A DNA stretch of 64,000 nucleotides from Trichopria drosophilae (Eukaryota > Arthropoda > Insecta > Hymenoptera > Diapriidae): assembly GCA_030407085.1 (NCBI GenBank), contig CM059586.1, forward strand, positions 91,757,501 through 91,821,500. Direction: 5' to 3'. Position 1 is the first letter of the stretch; each line of letters begins with the position of its first letter. The notes under the pieces were generated by a model. The model had not been told where the DNA came from. It saw nothing but the letters and a program-made list of their open reading frames with translations, and ran no database searches. Positions 35,489 through 46,340 of this stretch are shown here, in pieces. The position numbers and the translations under genes were made by a program.

Positions 35489-37280
35489 CTGAAAGTAAAA
35501 AATTACATTTTAATAAGATAAAAGACTGAATTGTTAATATTTTGATTTCCAATAGTCTAAAATAGTCATTACTTCTGGCTGATAATTTGAGCATCCAGCA
35601 GAAAAAGGGACCGAATGCGCATCAGGAACTTATAGCCAGATCAGACCAGATCTGAATAACACCTAAGCAGCTCTGAGCAAACAGAAATACATCTGAATTA
35701 GAATAGAAACGTGCCTTAACATTTTTTTGTTATTTATTTAATATGTTATTTCTCATAATGACTGCGTACAAAATGATATCGCTTACATTATCATGCATAT
35801 TGTCAGGTTGCGTATATTTACTAATTCGTATCTGAATGTGATAACGGATGATTTGAATTAGAGCTCAGATGAGTTTAAATTTATTAAAACTGGCTGTCAA
35901 AGAAGACTGGTTAAAACTGCTCAAGTCCTGATTCAGATCTGGCATTTTTCCGTTAATTTGGTGGAGATGTTTTCCGTTCTTATTCCGATTTTAAAAATAA
36001 ACTTTTTCCACTAATTAAGTTCGTATATTATTATTTATGCAGTTAAGATTTATAAACCGGGTTTTTATAAATGACATACTGCAGATATATTTCATAAATT
36101 ATTTATATTTAACTTTTACTGCCTTGGAATATAAAAAGTACTCATATAACAATGCCAGTAGAATATTCGACTGGCAATCAAAAGGTTCCGGGTTTGAGTC
36201 CCAGCGCATCGCTTATTTCAAGTCCAGTGTTTTTTTTTTAATAAAATAAAAAAAAATTGAAAAAATATCCTCACCACAATCGAAAGAGAACATCTACCAA
36301 TAAATGTATATTATTCGAAATTATTTAGAAATAAAAGAAAATAAAATAAGTGGATTAAGAAACAACCAAAACTAAAATAACAATTTTTGTTCGATATTTT
36401 GTTTTTGATATTCATTATGCGTATTTTTATGGATTTAGCTGTCGGTATCGTGAATTCAGAAAATTTGATTTGATATTTTGAAATTTAATAAATTTCAGTC
36501 GTGTTATGCAGTTCGTTTTATCGTGAGGCATTTATACTAAAGAAAGGTTGTTATCTTTACCAGAAATAGTATTCCCTACAGCCCCGACGGTAGGTGGTGA
36601 TGGCAATCGCCTAGGGGATGTCAAGTAACTCGGATATCCTGCGTGCGGCGCCGCTAAAAATCCTGGAAGCGTTCTCAAGAGTCCCGACTGTGTAAGCCAA
36701 GGATCCCCAGGTAAATTGAGCACTGGGCCGCCAATATGCCTGTAAATATTTATTTCGGTTATAACATTGAAGAAGAGTCCATTAATATGGTATTCCTGAT
36801 CCAATTATTTAATAATATTTTATAGTAATTGAAATAAGTGAAAGAAATAAACAAATTTATGTCCAATTTGTCACATGAGGGGAAAACATATGTGTCTGTG
36901 TTGACAGATTATAAAATTTAACTTTGACGTTATTTTTAAAACTAACAAATCTTAAATTTTTGGACGACTTTATACCGGAAAATAATTAATTCAAAATATT
37001 TGCTCCAAATGCCATTAATGACCAAAATAGCCCACACCTCCTAAAGAGATCACCCACAGTACACAATATTAAATTTGAGTTATAAAATCTGTTAAATTTT
37101 GTCTAATTCTATTTGATTTAACCATTGATAAATGTTTCCTTGAGCGAATTTTGTAAGGTATTTTTCTAACATATATTTTACTTGCCTCAGATTAGCATGT
37201 GAGTATTCTGCGATGCCGTGTTTAGCAGCATCCATTTTCTCCTGTCGACGCCATTTAGCCCTTCGGTTTTGAAACCACAC
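35319..37280 (-). CDS. Rx: Retinal homeobox protein Rx (rax), C-terminal half, three exons
   Basis: A paired-like (Q50) homeodomain transcription factor of eye and anterior brain development, acting in the nucleus. Exons on the minus strand are 37280-37186, 36739-36561 and 35488-35319, with stop TGA at 35321-35319. The first begins at homeodomain residue 47 (VWFQNRRAKWRRQEKM; Q50 and N51 present). The second carries GGPVLNLPGDPWL, then LPGFLAAP and YPSYLT. The third ends with an OAR motif (SSIQVLRMRAKEHSESL). The order homeodomain, DPWL/LPGF/YPSYLT, OAR is that of insect Rx, which separates it from otp, hbn and aristaless. Phases join cleanly: 2+1 nt across intron 1 and 1+2 nt across intron 2. 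The N-terminus, including the octapeptide and homeodomain helices 1-2, is not found upstream in the window. Identity is confident; exon edges are read by eye. Confidence 0.93.
35489..36560 (-). other. Rx intron holding a tRNA-like insertion
   Basis: 1,072 nt, GT-AG. It is AT-rich and carries the tRNA-like sequence near 36130-36240 on the opposite strand. No other coding segment is seen in it. Confidence 0.8.
36130..36240 (+). repeat. tRNA-like element (SINE head or tRNA pseudogene) in Rx intron
   Basis: A near-standard T-arm/B box GGGTTTGAGTCCC lies at 36190-36202. Before it is an anticodon-arm-like stretch (TTCGACTGGCAATC, loop CTGGCAA, GGC in the anticodon position). The D-arm side is badly degraded. 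It is followed by a T-run at 36230-36239 and A-rich sequence. It is antisense to Rx. The poor D arm argues against a working tRNA. Confidence 0.5.
36561..36739 (-). CDS. Rx: Rx exon with DPWL / LPGF / YPSYL block
   Basis: 179 nt: one base completing an Arg codon, 59 codons, then one base. It reads HIGGPVLNLPGDPWL, then a short variable stretch, then LPGFLAAPHAGYPSYLTSP and a Pro/Val-rich end. The acceptor is TTTACAG (AG at 36741-36740); the donor is G/GTAAAG (GT at 36560-36559). The block matches the part of insect Rx just after the homeodomain. Confidence 0.9.
36740..37185 (-). other. Rx intron with GC-AG boundaries
   Basis: 446 nt. The exon before it ends CTG AG and the exon after it starts G CAT ATT. 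Only the GC donor at 37185-37184 (AG/GCAAGT, the usual consensus of GC-AG introns) joins them in frame as Leu-Arg-His-Ile-Gly-Gly. The nearest GT, at 37181-37180, leaves phase 0 and breaks the frame. Confidence 0.75.
37186..37280 (-). CDS. Rx: Rx exon with homeodomain recognition helix
   Basis: 95 nt. The acceptor is a T-rich tract ending TTGCAG at 37286-37281, and the exon opens with GTG TGG TTT. A phase-0 boundary between homeodomain residues 46 and 47 is the classic intron site of paired-like genes. It encodes 31 codons, VWFQNRR to EYSHANL, plus two bases AG. The donor that fits the next exon is GC at 37185-37184 in the context GAG/GCAAGT. The reading frame stays open past this point (Q V K Y M), which would mislead an ORF-based call. 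Confidence 0.9.
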
Positions 37281-39916
37281 CTGCAATAAAAAAGCAATTA
37301 AAACGTCAAGCTCGGAAAATAGCAAAAGTGAAAAGAAATCATGATTAGTACTGTTCGGTAATAATTGCTTTACTAAAAAAGTAACTATTCTTTGCTCTAT
37401 TCTTTATCGGTGTACGGAGATCGGTTGATAATTGCGAAGAGGGACGTTAATGCGGCAACGCTTTCAGTAAACCGACCAACACCCGCAAATTATCCCGATT
37501 CATCTTGCTCCCGGTACAAGTTTTAAAGCAATTTTTAACGCGTACGCGTCTTTTTGCGGCTTACAGTAATCGGGGCATTTACGGTTTAATATTTGCTTTC
37601 ATTAGCTTTTAGCCGGACAGTTTTACCGAGAATAATTACGTTTAAAATATTCTCAAATTTGAAAAGTCTAAGGGCATTTTATTTTCCGTACTCATTTTGC
37701 GGAGAAAATAAGGAAGTGCTTAATTTCAGTTCTAATTGGGCTAATTATCTTGAATTAAGTTAATGTTTGGAGGTAACATCGTCTTGTAATGCTGAAAAGT
37801 AGAACTTTTTGGCAATAGTAAGATCTCTAAATTAAGTTTTAGAAATGGGAAATATTAGGTTAGTTAAAGGAAATTATGATGCGAGACGTCGATTATTACA
37901 GTGACCATTAATATAACAACGAATTTTCAATTTATTAATTTATGTATCATGCACAAGACTAATAGATGAAACTAATACATAGAATTAAATCTATAAGAAA
38001 TAATTTTAGGAAAGGAAAAGGTGATAATATTAGGATTGTAATTTTAACGTCGCAATTGTAGTTCACAATCGTTCAATTTAAATAAAAATTTTCTGTATTT
38101 GTAAACTTCGGTTTTATTAAAGAAGCATGATAGATATATACTAACATAAGTTCAAGTTAAATAGTACTTTTCGCAACAAGGGCGCGAAATAGTCGTATTA
38201 CGCCTGTTGTGCAAACAGTGTTTTTCAATTTACGGGGAGTAAAATGACCATTTATGTATTCTATCACACAAATTAAAGATGTTTACGAATCACTGCGACG
38301 CGCAACACTGACTAGCGAGTTTATTTTTCAATCAGTAATGTTTATGCTTATAATGAAAAATTCGTGGAATACCCCGCAACTGCGCGTTTATTCGTATTTA
38401 CAACTATCGTTTTCCATTGTCTCCCATCATTATCATAATGTATTGTAATGTAGAAAATTATAAGAAATCGTATTTGTCGGCTTTTTTTCGAAAAGCCATC
38501 CATTTTCAGACTGTTTTTATTTCATGCCTCCAAATGGAGGCGTATAATGGTCATTTTACGCCCCTCTGTCGAAAATAAACTAATGCACGTAATTCTAAAT
38601 ACCTAAACATGAAATAAATATGCAAAAGCTTCCGTGAGCGTTCTGCATAATACACTCGTTGCAACTGCGATTACAATTTAAATTAGTATTAGTAGCCATT
38701 TAGTAGTATTTAGTCCAAATCAATTTTAGTAGAAATCTCAGTATCATATTTTAACGTATTGTTTCAAATATATTCGAAAACACAGTATTATTAGACATAT
38801 GCCTAAAGTACTGCGACGTATGGCTAATTCAAGAACATTTCTAGGGTAATTTAGCTTACATTTTTTCATGTGGTTATTATAAAAATAAATTTATCTCGGC
38901 ACTACTTCATAAAACTTTTTTTATCGAGTATACTCGAGAGTAAAATAGTATTTATTATAAACCTAGGGCGAAATTATCTGCTTTTGCTAGTTATACATTA
39001 TTCCCAACATTCACTACAAAAGTAGCAGTTTCATAACAGTATCATATAGAATTAGATAACTAAGAAACAGTTAAATAATTCTTATAATACTGTTCTTTCT
39101 CAACTAACTAAATAACAAGCTATTTCATCGTTAGAAGCTGGCCCATATTTATTCTTCCTAAAAATTATTACATAAATAACTTGACTACTTTTTACCTATT
39201 TGACATTGTCTAAAACGTCCCCAGCAGCATATCTCCACCTACAGTTACTCAAAGTAGTTAAATGAACTAAGAATGAATTTCCGAACTATAAAAAAGTGGT
39301 CGAATATTTGAGGCAGATTCCAATACATCCATTCTCCTGCCGATGTCTTCAGGAGCTCATAAAGAGGTCCAAATGTCCATTTTATAAAACTGTTACTATC
39401 CTCAGAACAAAGACGCCTTTTGAGACAGATACACGGAAAAAATTAGTTTGGGTAACAGCCCGCTTAGTTCCCTCAGATACAAATGAGCAATTGGACGGAG
39501 CAGCGAAGTAAATAATTTTAAAAATAATTAACAAATTAATGAATATGTACAAAAACCAATCAATTAATAAGTAAGACACATTTTTTACATTTTCATGAAT
39601 TAATTAGAATGCTTGTTCCAAATTTCCTCTCCATTATGGGACTTATTTCATGGAAATGTCGGAATGATCGTTTTTTTCGAGTATATCCCGCTCGATACCA
39701 GACAGCATGGGAATTTTTCCAATGAATATTTTCGTAGTGTAAAAGGCAGAATGTACATATATAAATAATATTTTTTGGACGTAATTAGGAGCTGCTGAGG
39801 ACGTCAACGTACAGATGCATTCGTGAAAATGTTTATGGGGTACTTAAAAGTTTTTTCCGTTTCATTTTTAATATTAGACACGATTGTGGCCTAAGTCCAT
39901 ACTTTAAATCAATAAA
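37281..39916 (-). other. Start of the giant upstream Rx intron
   Basis: No exon is seen. 37380-37620 is GC-richer and non-repetitive, a possible regulatory island. 37620-38200 is plain AT-rich sequence. 38219-38580 holds an inverted repeat. 38600-39910 is AT-rich with nothing recognisable; 39763-39806 has a scrap of the ggacgtcc repeat. Confidence 0.5.
38219..38580. mobile_element. Inverted-repeat element, arms about 38 bp
   Basis: The left arm 38219-38257 and right arm 38541-38580 are imperfect reverse complements sharing GTAAAATGACCATT. The interior is AT-rich and non-coding. Probably a degraded foldback MITE. Confidence 0.5.
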
Positions 39917-40300
39917 ATGACTATCAATCGCTACTCGCCTAAATATTCCGTTGGATCCGTCTTACATTCCAAGTACTTATCAACATCTTATTATAACTTA
40001 TATCTCCGACGATCATCAAGTATTTCGTCTTCTCCATATTATCTCCCAATTTGTAAACCCGACTATTTTAAAATTCCTTGTGGATTACAGCTTTTCTTTT
40101 CTGGAATATTCTACTAATTATGCTAAGAGACTCCAGAATACTTGCGTCATTCAAGACTTGGTTCCTCAAAATTTTAAGCTTAATACTCCTTTCCGTCATA
40201 TAATTAATTGCACAAATTTATCTAAATTGCGCTTATATTTTTATATTATCTTTGATGCCATGTAATTAATTATTAATGCGAGTCGTTAATTACTGCTATT
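39917..40300 (+). pseudogene. Possible non-LTR retrotransposon C-terminal fragment
   Basis: The frame at 39951-40265 (104 codons) resembles the region after the reverse transcriptase of Jockey/CR1-type elements: DDHQVFRLLHIISQFVNPTI, then YSTNYAKRLQN and a DLVPQNFK-like end. It finishes beside an ATA-repeat tail at 40300-40320. It is weak and lacks the catalytic core, so alternatives remain open. Confidence 0.45.
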
Positions 40301-40440
40301 AATAATAACATAATAATAATAGACGTCTTTATTGGTCACGTAAAGAGAGTACATTATTCCTTTACAATGCCAAGGGGCGAGTCACAGCTTTTACGAAGCT
40401 GCTTTGCAGACTGACCCATATTAAATAAACAGTTATGTAT
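40290..40440 (-). mobile_element. 3' end of a minus-strand non-LTR element
   Basis: Read on the minus strand, GACTCGCCCCTTGGCATTG...ACGTGACCAATAAAGACGTC is followed directly by a (TTA)n tail at 40322-40290. AATAAA plus a short tandem tail is typical of insect LINE 3' ends. Its body was not found. Confidence 0.5.
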
Positions 40441-41477
40441 AAATTCATCGTTCTGGATTATGTTAATAAAATAAGTATATGCAGCAAGATTGTGTAATCT
40501 TGTGTACACAGGCTAACAAAAATTTGAGAATTTCATGTTGCCCTCTAAGTAAAAGTCGATTTTTGTCCAGGATCCAAATATAACCGTCAAAATATCTAGT
40601 TTTTGAAATATTGAAGGTCAACGGCGTAAAAAGTGTGATTTCAGGCATTTTGAGCATTTATTCACAGCTCAAAAAAATGCTGTTGTCCTACCAATTGTCA
40701 ATTCTGCTAGGAATTTCCCGGCAGAATCTAAATTTATACACAAAAATAACCAATTGGACCTACTTTTTGCCCAATTAAAGGTCAAAGAAGCAAAAAACCG
40801 TGTTTTGGGATATTTTTTATATCTATATAGGATGCGGCGCAAAAAGAAATCAAGAAATGCAAAATGTTGGATCCAATATGACCGACGAACTTTTTGAAAT
40901 CCGCATCATAAAATAGTTATCATCTTGGCTACTTTTCCAGAAAATAACAAAATTTTCTAAAACGCAATTTTGCGCCTCTTTGCACTTCAATTTGGGAAAA
41001 GGTAGGTCCAAATGAATATTCAGCATTGACTTTTACTTTTTGAACTGTTGAAAATGCTAAAAACTGCCTAGAACGAATTTGTTGTCCCTTTGACCTTGTC
41101 TCAAAAACTAGAGCCAATTGGTTCATTTGGAGATCATATTTGGATTCTGGAACAACGATCGTATCAGAATCATCCCTTACTTATTATTGGTCAACAAAAT
41201 TTTGTTGGGCTTTGTTATAATTGTGCAGTTAACTAATTTTGTCTGAGGAACTTTTTTTCCTTGACAATAATAAACTTTATCTATCTATCTATAAATAAAT
41301 TCTATTCGTTTTCTGCACATGTTACCTTGACATTTTAATATCACTGTTATTGTGTGGAGTAAATACCAATTTCCTGATTCTTTTTAGATATCTAGTCATC
41401 CTAAATCACAGTGGACAATCCTGCCAATCCACTTTTCGAGTACATTTTCGGCCGGGGAACAAATCAAAATCCGAATA
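40441..41477. other. AT-rich repeat-like stretch, including a LINE-type tail
   Basis: 40855-40890 has a scrap of the 123-bp family (TGTTGGATCCAATATGACC). 40500-41160 has paired motifs (GGATCCAAATAT; ATATTTGGATTC) that hint at a large degraded inverted repeat. At 41262-41291, AATAATAAACTTTATCTATC and further TATC units resemble a non-LTR 3' tail on the plus strand. No gene. Confidence 0.4.
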
Positions 41478-41775
41478 TCAAAACCCCGTAAGGTTACAAA
41501 TTTCGATATTGCGTGAGTCTAACATATTTCCATCTGCTTCCTTTTTGCCAAATTTGCAAAGACAAAGTGAAGAAAACCACGCTGGAGCCATGCTATATCG
41601 GAATTTTGGCCTTTCGGTGTGTTGATTTTCGATTATTTGAGGCTCTACAGCGTCAATTGTTACCTCAAGAGGATACGTGAGAGCGCCGATTATCTCTAGA
41701 CGGTTAGGGTACACTTCTCGGTTCTCCATAGATAGTCCCCACAAATAGTCCAAAGGAGTCAAACGGTTTTCGAAA
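41478..41775 (-). pseudogene. Possible Tc1/mariner-type transposase C-terminal scrap
   Basis: The minus frame contains LTPLDYLWGLSMENREVYPN, then a ...LEIIGAL...I.AVEPQII pattern. This resembles the LTPLDYFLWG motif and following helix around the last catalytic Asp of many insect DDE transposases. The upstream catalytic part is not recognisable and the downstream part diverges. Could be coincidence. Confidence 0.4.
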
Positions 41776-42240
41776 GATATTTACTGGTATAAATTACTAT
41801 ATTTAGGCAGATAATTGACAAACATTTTCAGAGGTCCATTCTTCATAGCGTGCTAAAAATAAAGCTGGAAAAACTTGGTACCAAGTTGGAAAAATTGGAT
41901 GAGCCCAAAGGCTGATCAAATGCTTTTCTACTGTGGTCCGTAATTTTGTTCGTTTGAAAATCAATATATTGCAGTACTTCGAACAGGACAAGATAGTTTC
42001 AGACGTTAGAAGATATTGGAAAGATCATTTTTCAGCATTTCCTTCCACCTCCATTTGCTTGTTATATAAGATTTATATATCAAATTTCTATTTACATTTA
42101 TAGAAAGCGAGCTGCAAAACATATATTTCTATTTTATAAATAAAGAATGAAATTAAATCTGAGATTTTAAAATATAAATGCAAGGCTGGAATCGGTCGCA
42201 AGAGAAGTAAAAAAAGGCGAAACGGATAAATATAGGTGAG
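41776..42240. other. Non-coding stretch, nothing recognised
   Basis: A minus frame at 41803-41991 has no recognisable domain. Otherwise AT-rich. Confidence 0.3.
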
Positions 42241-42680
42241 AAAAGACGAGAAGTTAGTCCTGTAGAAAGAAGGAATGCTGGGTGGGGTACACGAGGGGAG
42301 AGAAAGGGAGAGAAACAAAGAACCCAAAGCAGCCTGCTCGTGATAAAAGTGGCTGGAGGGCGAAATCTCTGGGCGGGGCGCTCCGGTCCACCCCTAAACT
42401 TGCTCTAAGAAAAGTTCGCTGTTGAGGGGGCTGGGGGTGGGGTAAGGGGGCATGGGGGAAGGTGGTGCAAGGCGCCGAGGAAGAAAGGAGCTTCGGGACC
42501 TGTACCGGCATAAGGAGAGAGAGGTCCGCACCCTCCTTGAGCGTCAAGAGGGTAACGAGCTTGAGGGCGAAATCGAAAGTGAGGCGTCGGTCGGTGGAAG
42601 GGGTGGCTGCGCCGCGGCACAGGTCGGCCATGTTGATTTCTTTACGGTAACATGGCTGCTGTTGGCAGGTTGATGCTTAA
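42241..42680. promoter_or_regulatory. GC- and CpG-rich, purine-skewed island
   Basis: The strongest GC peak in the window: G/A-rich on the plus strand, with many CpG at 42360-42400 and 42455-42620. Four long frames overlap on both strands (42452-42673 and 42462-42650 plus; 42254-42631 and 42405-42620 minus). Such overlap suggests composition rather than coding. It may be a promoter or CpG-rich regulatory element inside the Rx intron. A Lys/Arg/Glu-rich coding exon on the plus strand cannot be excluded. Confidence 0.3.
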
Positions 42681-43280
42681 TCTATCGCGCGTCAAACCTC
42701 GATCGCTGTCGAATCTTATAAATTATTCAGTAACTCGATATTATTCACTTGCATTAACTACCTTTTAATAAAATTACGGATTCTATTCGAAAGTCGATTG
42801 TCAAATGGATTTCTCACAGACTTCGAAATCACGAAGCAGGATCATGCGCCGCAACGTACGCAAGGAAAATTAGATTTCTTTGTATTCCGCAAGTCTCCCT
42901 GTAAGACATTTTAGTCGAAATTCGAAATGTAACACAAGTCTTTTTTATTTTGGCGCTTCAAATAAATTTCGTTACATTTTAGTAACTTTTCGAAATGGTA
43001 ACAATGGAATACTTCCGTTACAGTGTCGTATAATATATAGAATTGACACGATGTAGTAACTTCACTTTTGAATTGTTTCATTTCGTAGAATGCGACACAA
43101 ACCAATAACGGTATTATGATGATAATGTTATTGAAATTCGATGAAAATTAAGCGACGATTTGGAAAGATGCCATGTGATTTCGAAGCCTAATGGCTCATT
43201 CACACGAAAGCGAATTCGTATCGCGAAACTGATAAAAATTGACTGATGAACTCGCTCTAGCGTAACGGAGACCAACCTAA
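42681..43280. other. Non-coding stretch, nothing recognised
   Basis: Unique-looking moderately AT-rich sequence with no repeats and no frame of interest. Confidence 0.3.
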
Positions 43281-43784
43281 ACAACACAAGACCGTCTCAG
43301 GATGTGCTCAGGAGTTCCTGAGGGGCTTCCAAGGACTAAAAGCGGACATTTGGATGTCCTCAGCACAGAAAAAAATACGTCTTAAAATTGTTAGATCTTT
43401 TAATTCATAATCAGGTGAGGCTTAATTTAAGCCCAAAAATGGGTTACTTTTCTTCAATTCAGTCAGTGTTTTGGCTTAAAGACTTAATTTCAGTGAGCAA
43501 AACTGACTTTTAGACGATATTTTGGCTTAAAATAAGATTTATCGAGCTTATAGCATCTAAGTTAGACGAATCTTATTTCAAACCAAAATATCGCCTGAAA
43601 GTCAGTTTTGTCGTCTGAAAGTAAGACTTTAAGCCTAAATCCGAAAACCGAATTTAAGAAAATTAACGCAATTTTGGGCTGAAATTAAGCCTCACGTAAT
43701 GATGAATTTAAGATATAACAATTTTAAGTCTTATTTTTTTCTTTGAGGAGCTCTCAGGACATTCCGAGATGGAGTTTTATATGG
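43281..43784. mobile_element. ggacgtcc-family MITE split by a nested element
   Basis: The left part (43281-43363: AGGATGTGCTCAGG...AAAGCGGACATTTGGATGTC) and right part (43746-43784: AGGAGCTCTCAGGACATTCC) together follow the order of the MITE at 2031-2195, interrupted at the point matching GTCCT/GAGGAG. Outer limits are approximate. Confidence 0.65.
43364..43745. mobile_element. Foldback element nested in a MITE, arms ~180 bp
   Basis: 382 bp. Ends are CACAGAAAAAAATACGTC and the inverse of CAAAGAAAAAAATAAGAC. The arms match over their whole length at about 80 per cent (GTGAGGCTTAATTT, AAACTGACTTT and CGATATTTTGG all recur inverted). The loop is short, near 43555. There is no coding capacity. 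Confidence 0.85.
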
Positions 43785-45479
43785 GAAGGAGTGGTTCGCA
43801 GTAACCCCATCTTTCGGTGGAGAGCGGAACTGTGAAATTTGTAAATAATAACAGTATTGCAGCTCAATTGTTCCGGAAATGTTTTGTAAACATGGCAGAT
43901 GTAAAACATTACGGACATTCGGTGCCGTTTGAGAAATATTCCGAGAGATAGAGCCATTGAGGACTGCTCAGACATCGAAGCCATATGACACGAATTGAAT
44001 TCGAGGAGTAATTTTTAACGAATGTCAATAATTATTAATTAAATAATGACTACATAAATTACAAAACGGCTTTGTAACGTTTGTTTTGACTTGTCAATTG
44101 ATTGTTTAATATAAAAATTAGAAATGATGCAAGCTCCTCTATTCCATAACAGTTAAGGGTAAACCTGACAGCCATCGGTCACTTCAGGGGGTTCTAAAAT
44201 ACTCCGCCGATAATTAGGTATTTACGCTAAAAAAAGTAAATTAAAAATATCTATATCATTTTTTAAAAATTCGGACTGTGTAAGGGTAATTTATACTTTC
44301 TGTATATGAACTCTTTCAGAATGACAAACAAATTAATTAATTGACCCAGAATTATTGAAAATAAATAAAAATGAGCTATTTCCAATATTTCTTGTTCAAT
44401 TGCTAATTAATTTCCTTGGAATTTGTTAATTGGTCATATATAGTAATTAGAATTATCCGTATAGAATCCGAATTTTGACAAATTGTTTCAGACATTTTTA
44501 ATTTTTTATTTTCTACGTAAATTCTTATTTTATTAGAGGAGCACTTTATACAAACATTGTAATCAAAATAAGTTTTCTTGTAACATACTTGAAACTGTAA
44601 TGTTACACACACGTTACTAATAAGATGATGATAATCTTACAGAGAATTCAAAATTTAATGTTATAGGATAATCACGGAGACGTTATCTTAACCTTAACAT
44701 GCATTTAAAATTCCTCTAAAATAACCGACTTAGTTATTTTTAAATCCGCCAGGTGTTACCAGAACTTTCAGCTATGTTCGGGTTCCGGTATGGAAGTAGG
44801 TTTAGAATTAGTATATTACAACGAATATGGAGATAAAAGGCATATTTTTTTTTATTGTAAGATAAAGTACACTAAGTTAATCCTTTAACGAATTAACATG
44901 CACAATTTACACATGAATTTTAGCATCGTTTTATTTATCCAAACATTTTGTTGTCTATTCCTTTTATATATGAATATCAAATGCGTATAATAATCGTATA
45001 GTTAACGTTCCTGAAATTTTATATCAAAAAGTTTCATTCAGTGATATATGAACGGGAATTATACTTTATATTTATAAACGCTTTTTAAACGAATCTTAAA
45101 CGACGTTCTTTTTAAATTATTATGAAAACGTTTTATGACCCGTTTTTAAACTATTAATTGTACGGGGTGTATAAATAAAATACGTTTGTAATACCTGTTT
45201 GGACTGGTAGTTTAAATACGTTTTACGTGAACTTGTTATATTCGATTTTCTAGGTGCTACTATATACATTTTTTATAAATGAATTTAAAACATATATAAT
45301 AAAAGTGTCATTTATTTAATCAATACTATAACAATACGTTTTCTAGACAGGAAATGTACGCTACTCGTAAACTCTCTTGTCCTAGGTTTACACCATACGT
45401 TTATACCAGAATTAAACGTTTATTACACGATCTTTTACAGTAAGCCAATTGAAAATAATACCATAGTAAAAATACCATC
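43785..45479. other. AT-rich stretch, little recognised
   Basis: 45000-45440 is unusually rich in ACGTTT/AAACG motifs, as is the foldback that follows, and may be part of the same larger element. 43785-45000 has no recognisable content. Confidence 0.35.
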
Positions 45480-45831
45480 TATCGAAGAAACCCCATCAAC
45501 GATAATGGTAGAATAAACGCTTTGAAACGTTTCGTGATGGCGTTGAAAAGTCGTCTCGAATAGTGGTCATAATGACGTATAAGCTATATGTTGCAAAATT
45601 GTCAAAATTCGACGTAATTTCAACGGCTTTCATAAACTGCTTATAATCTTCTCGTCTTTACCAAAACGTATTAGAAACGTATTAGGTAGTCAATTTATAG
45701 ATGACTGCCTGGAAAACGTTTCACAAACGTTACATGTCCCGGCGAATCAACAGCTTCGAGACAACTTTCCAACGTCATCGCGAAACGTTTCAAAACGTTT
45801 ATTCTACCTTCCTATTTGGCGTTGATTGGAA
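45480..45831. mobile_element. Foldback element, AAACGTTT-rich
   Basis: The left arm 45480-45560 and right arm 45754-45831 are inverse copies (GGTAGAATAAACG, TTTGAAACGTTTCG, GATGGCGTTG and TCGTCTCGAA all recur inverted). The 190-bp spacer also contains AACGTATT motifs. 45832-46340 after it is AT-rich with nothing recognised. Confidence 0.75.
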
Positions 45832-46340
45832 AATAGTTGGGAACACGTTACATTGAAGTATGTGTATTTGAATTTGGTCTGTAATGGTACATTAATGCAT
45901 TCAGTAATAAGCGATCTTGAAAACCGAACGTGAATGCTTACAAGCGAATTGGTTAAATTAAAAAAAGTTTTCTCTCATATTGTTCAAAAAAATATGACGT
46001 TTTTTCTTGTTTAACTTAATTTATAATCCCTTGAGCTACTAGTACGAAAATGTTTAACTTAAACAGAAATGTTATATAAAAAATATAATACATGCGAATT
46101 ATGACAATATCATATTTCATCCCTCATTATTCAAATACGAAATTCATTAGGTATGCTTTTGATTTGATTTGAAACTGTTTAAAACACCAATCTCAAGTTC
46201 TGTAATTCACTTAAGAAAATCGTCAATTTTTACGCAACTTTTTGAAATAGGATAGTAATTAGGTTAGAAATTGATTGTTTTTCAGGCGTTTCTGCCCTTA
46301 AACTTCTTTCTATAATGTTCACCTACTGTGTTACGTAAGT

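Noticed and set aside
37092..37185. Continuation of the homeodomain frame past HANLR
   Set aside because: Intron sequence; the next Rx exon joins at the GC donor, and the extra residues do not resemble Rx.
42254..42631. 125-codon minus-strand frame, Pro/Leu-rich
   Set aside because: Overlaps three other long frames in the same GC-rich island; treated as composition.
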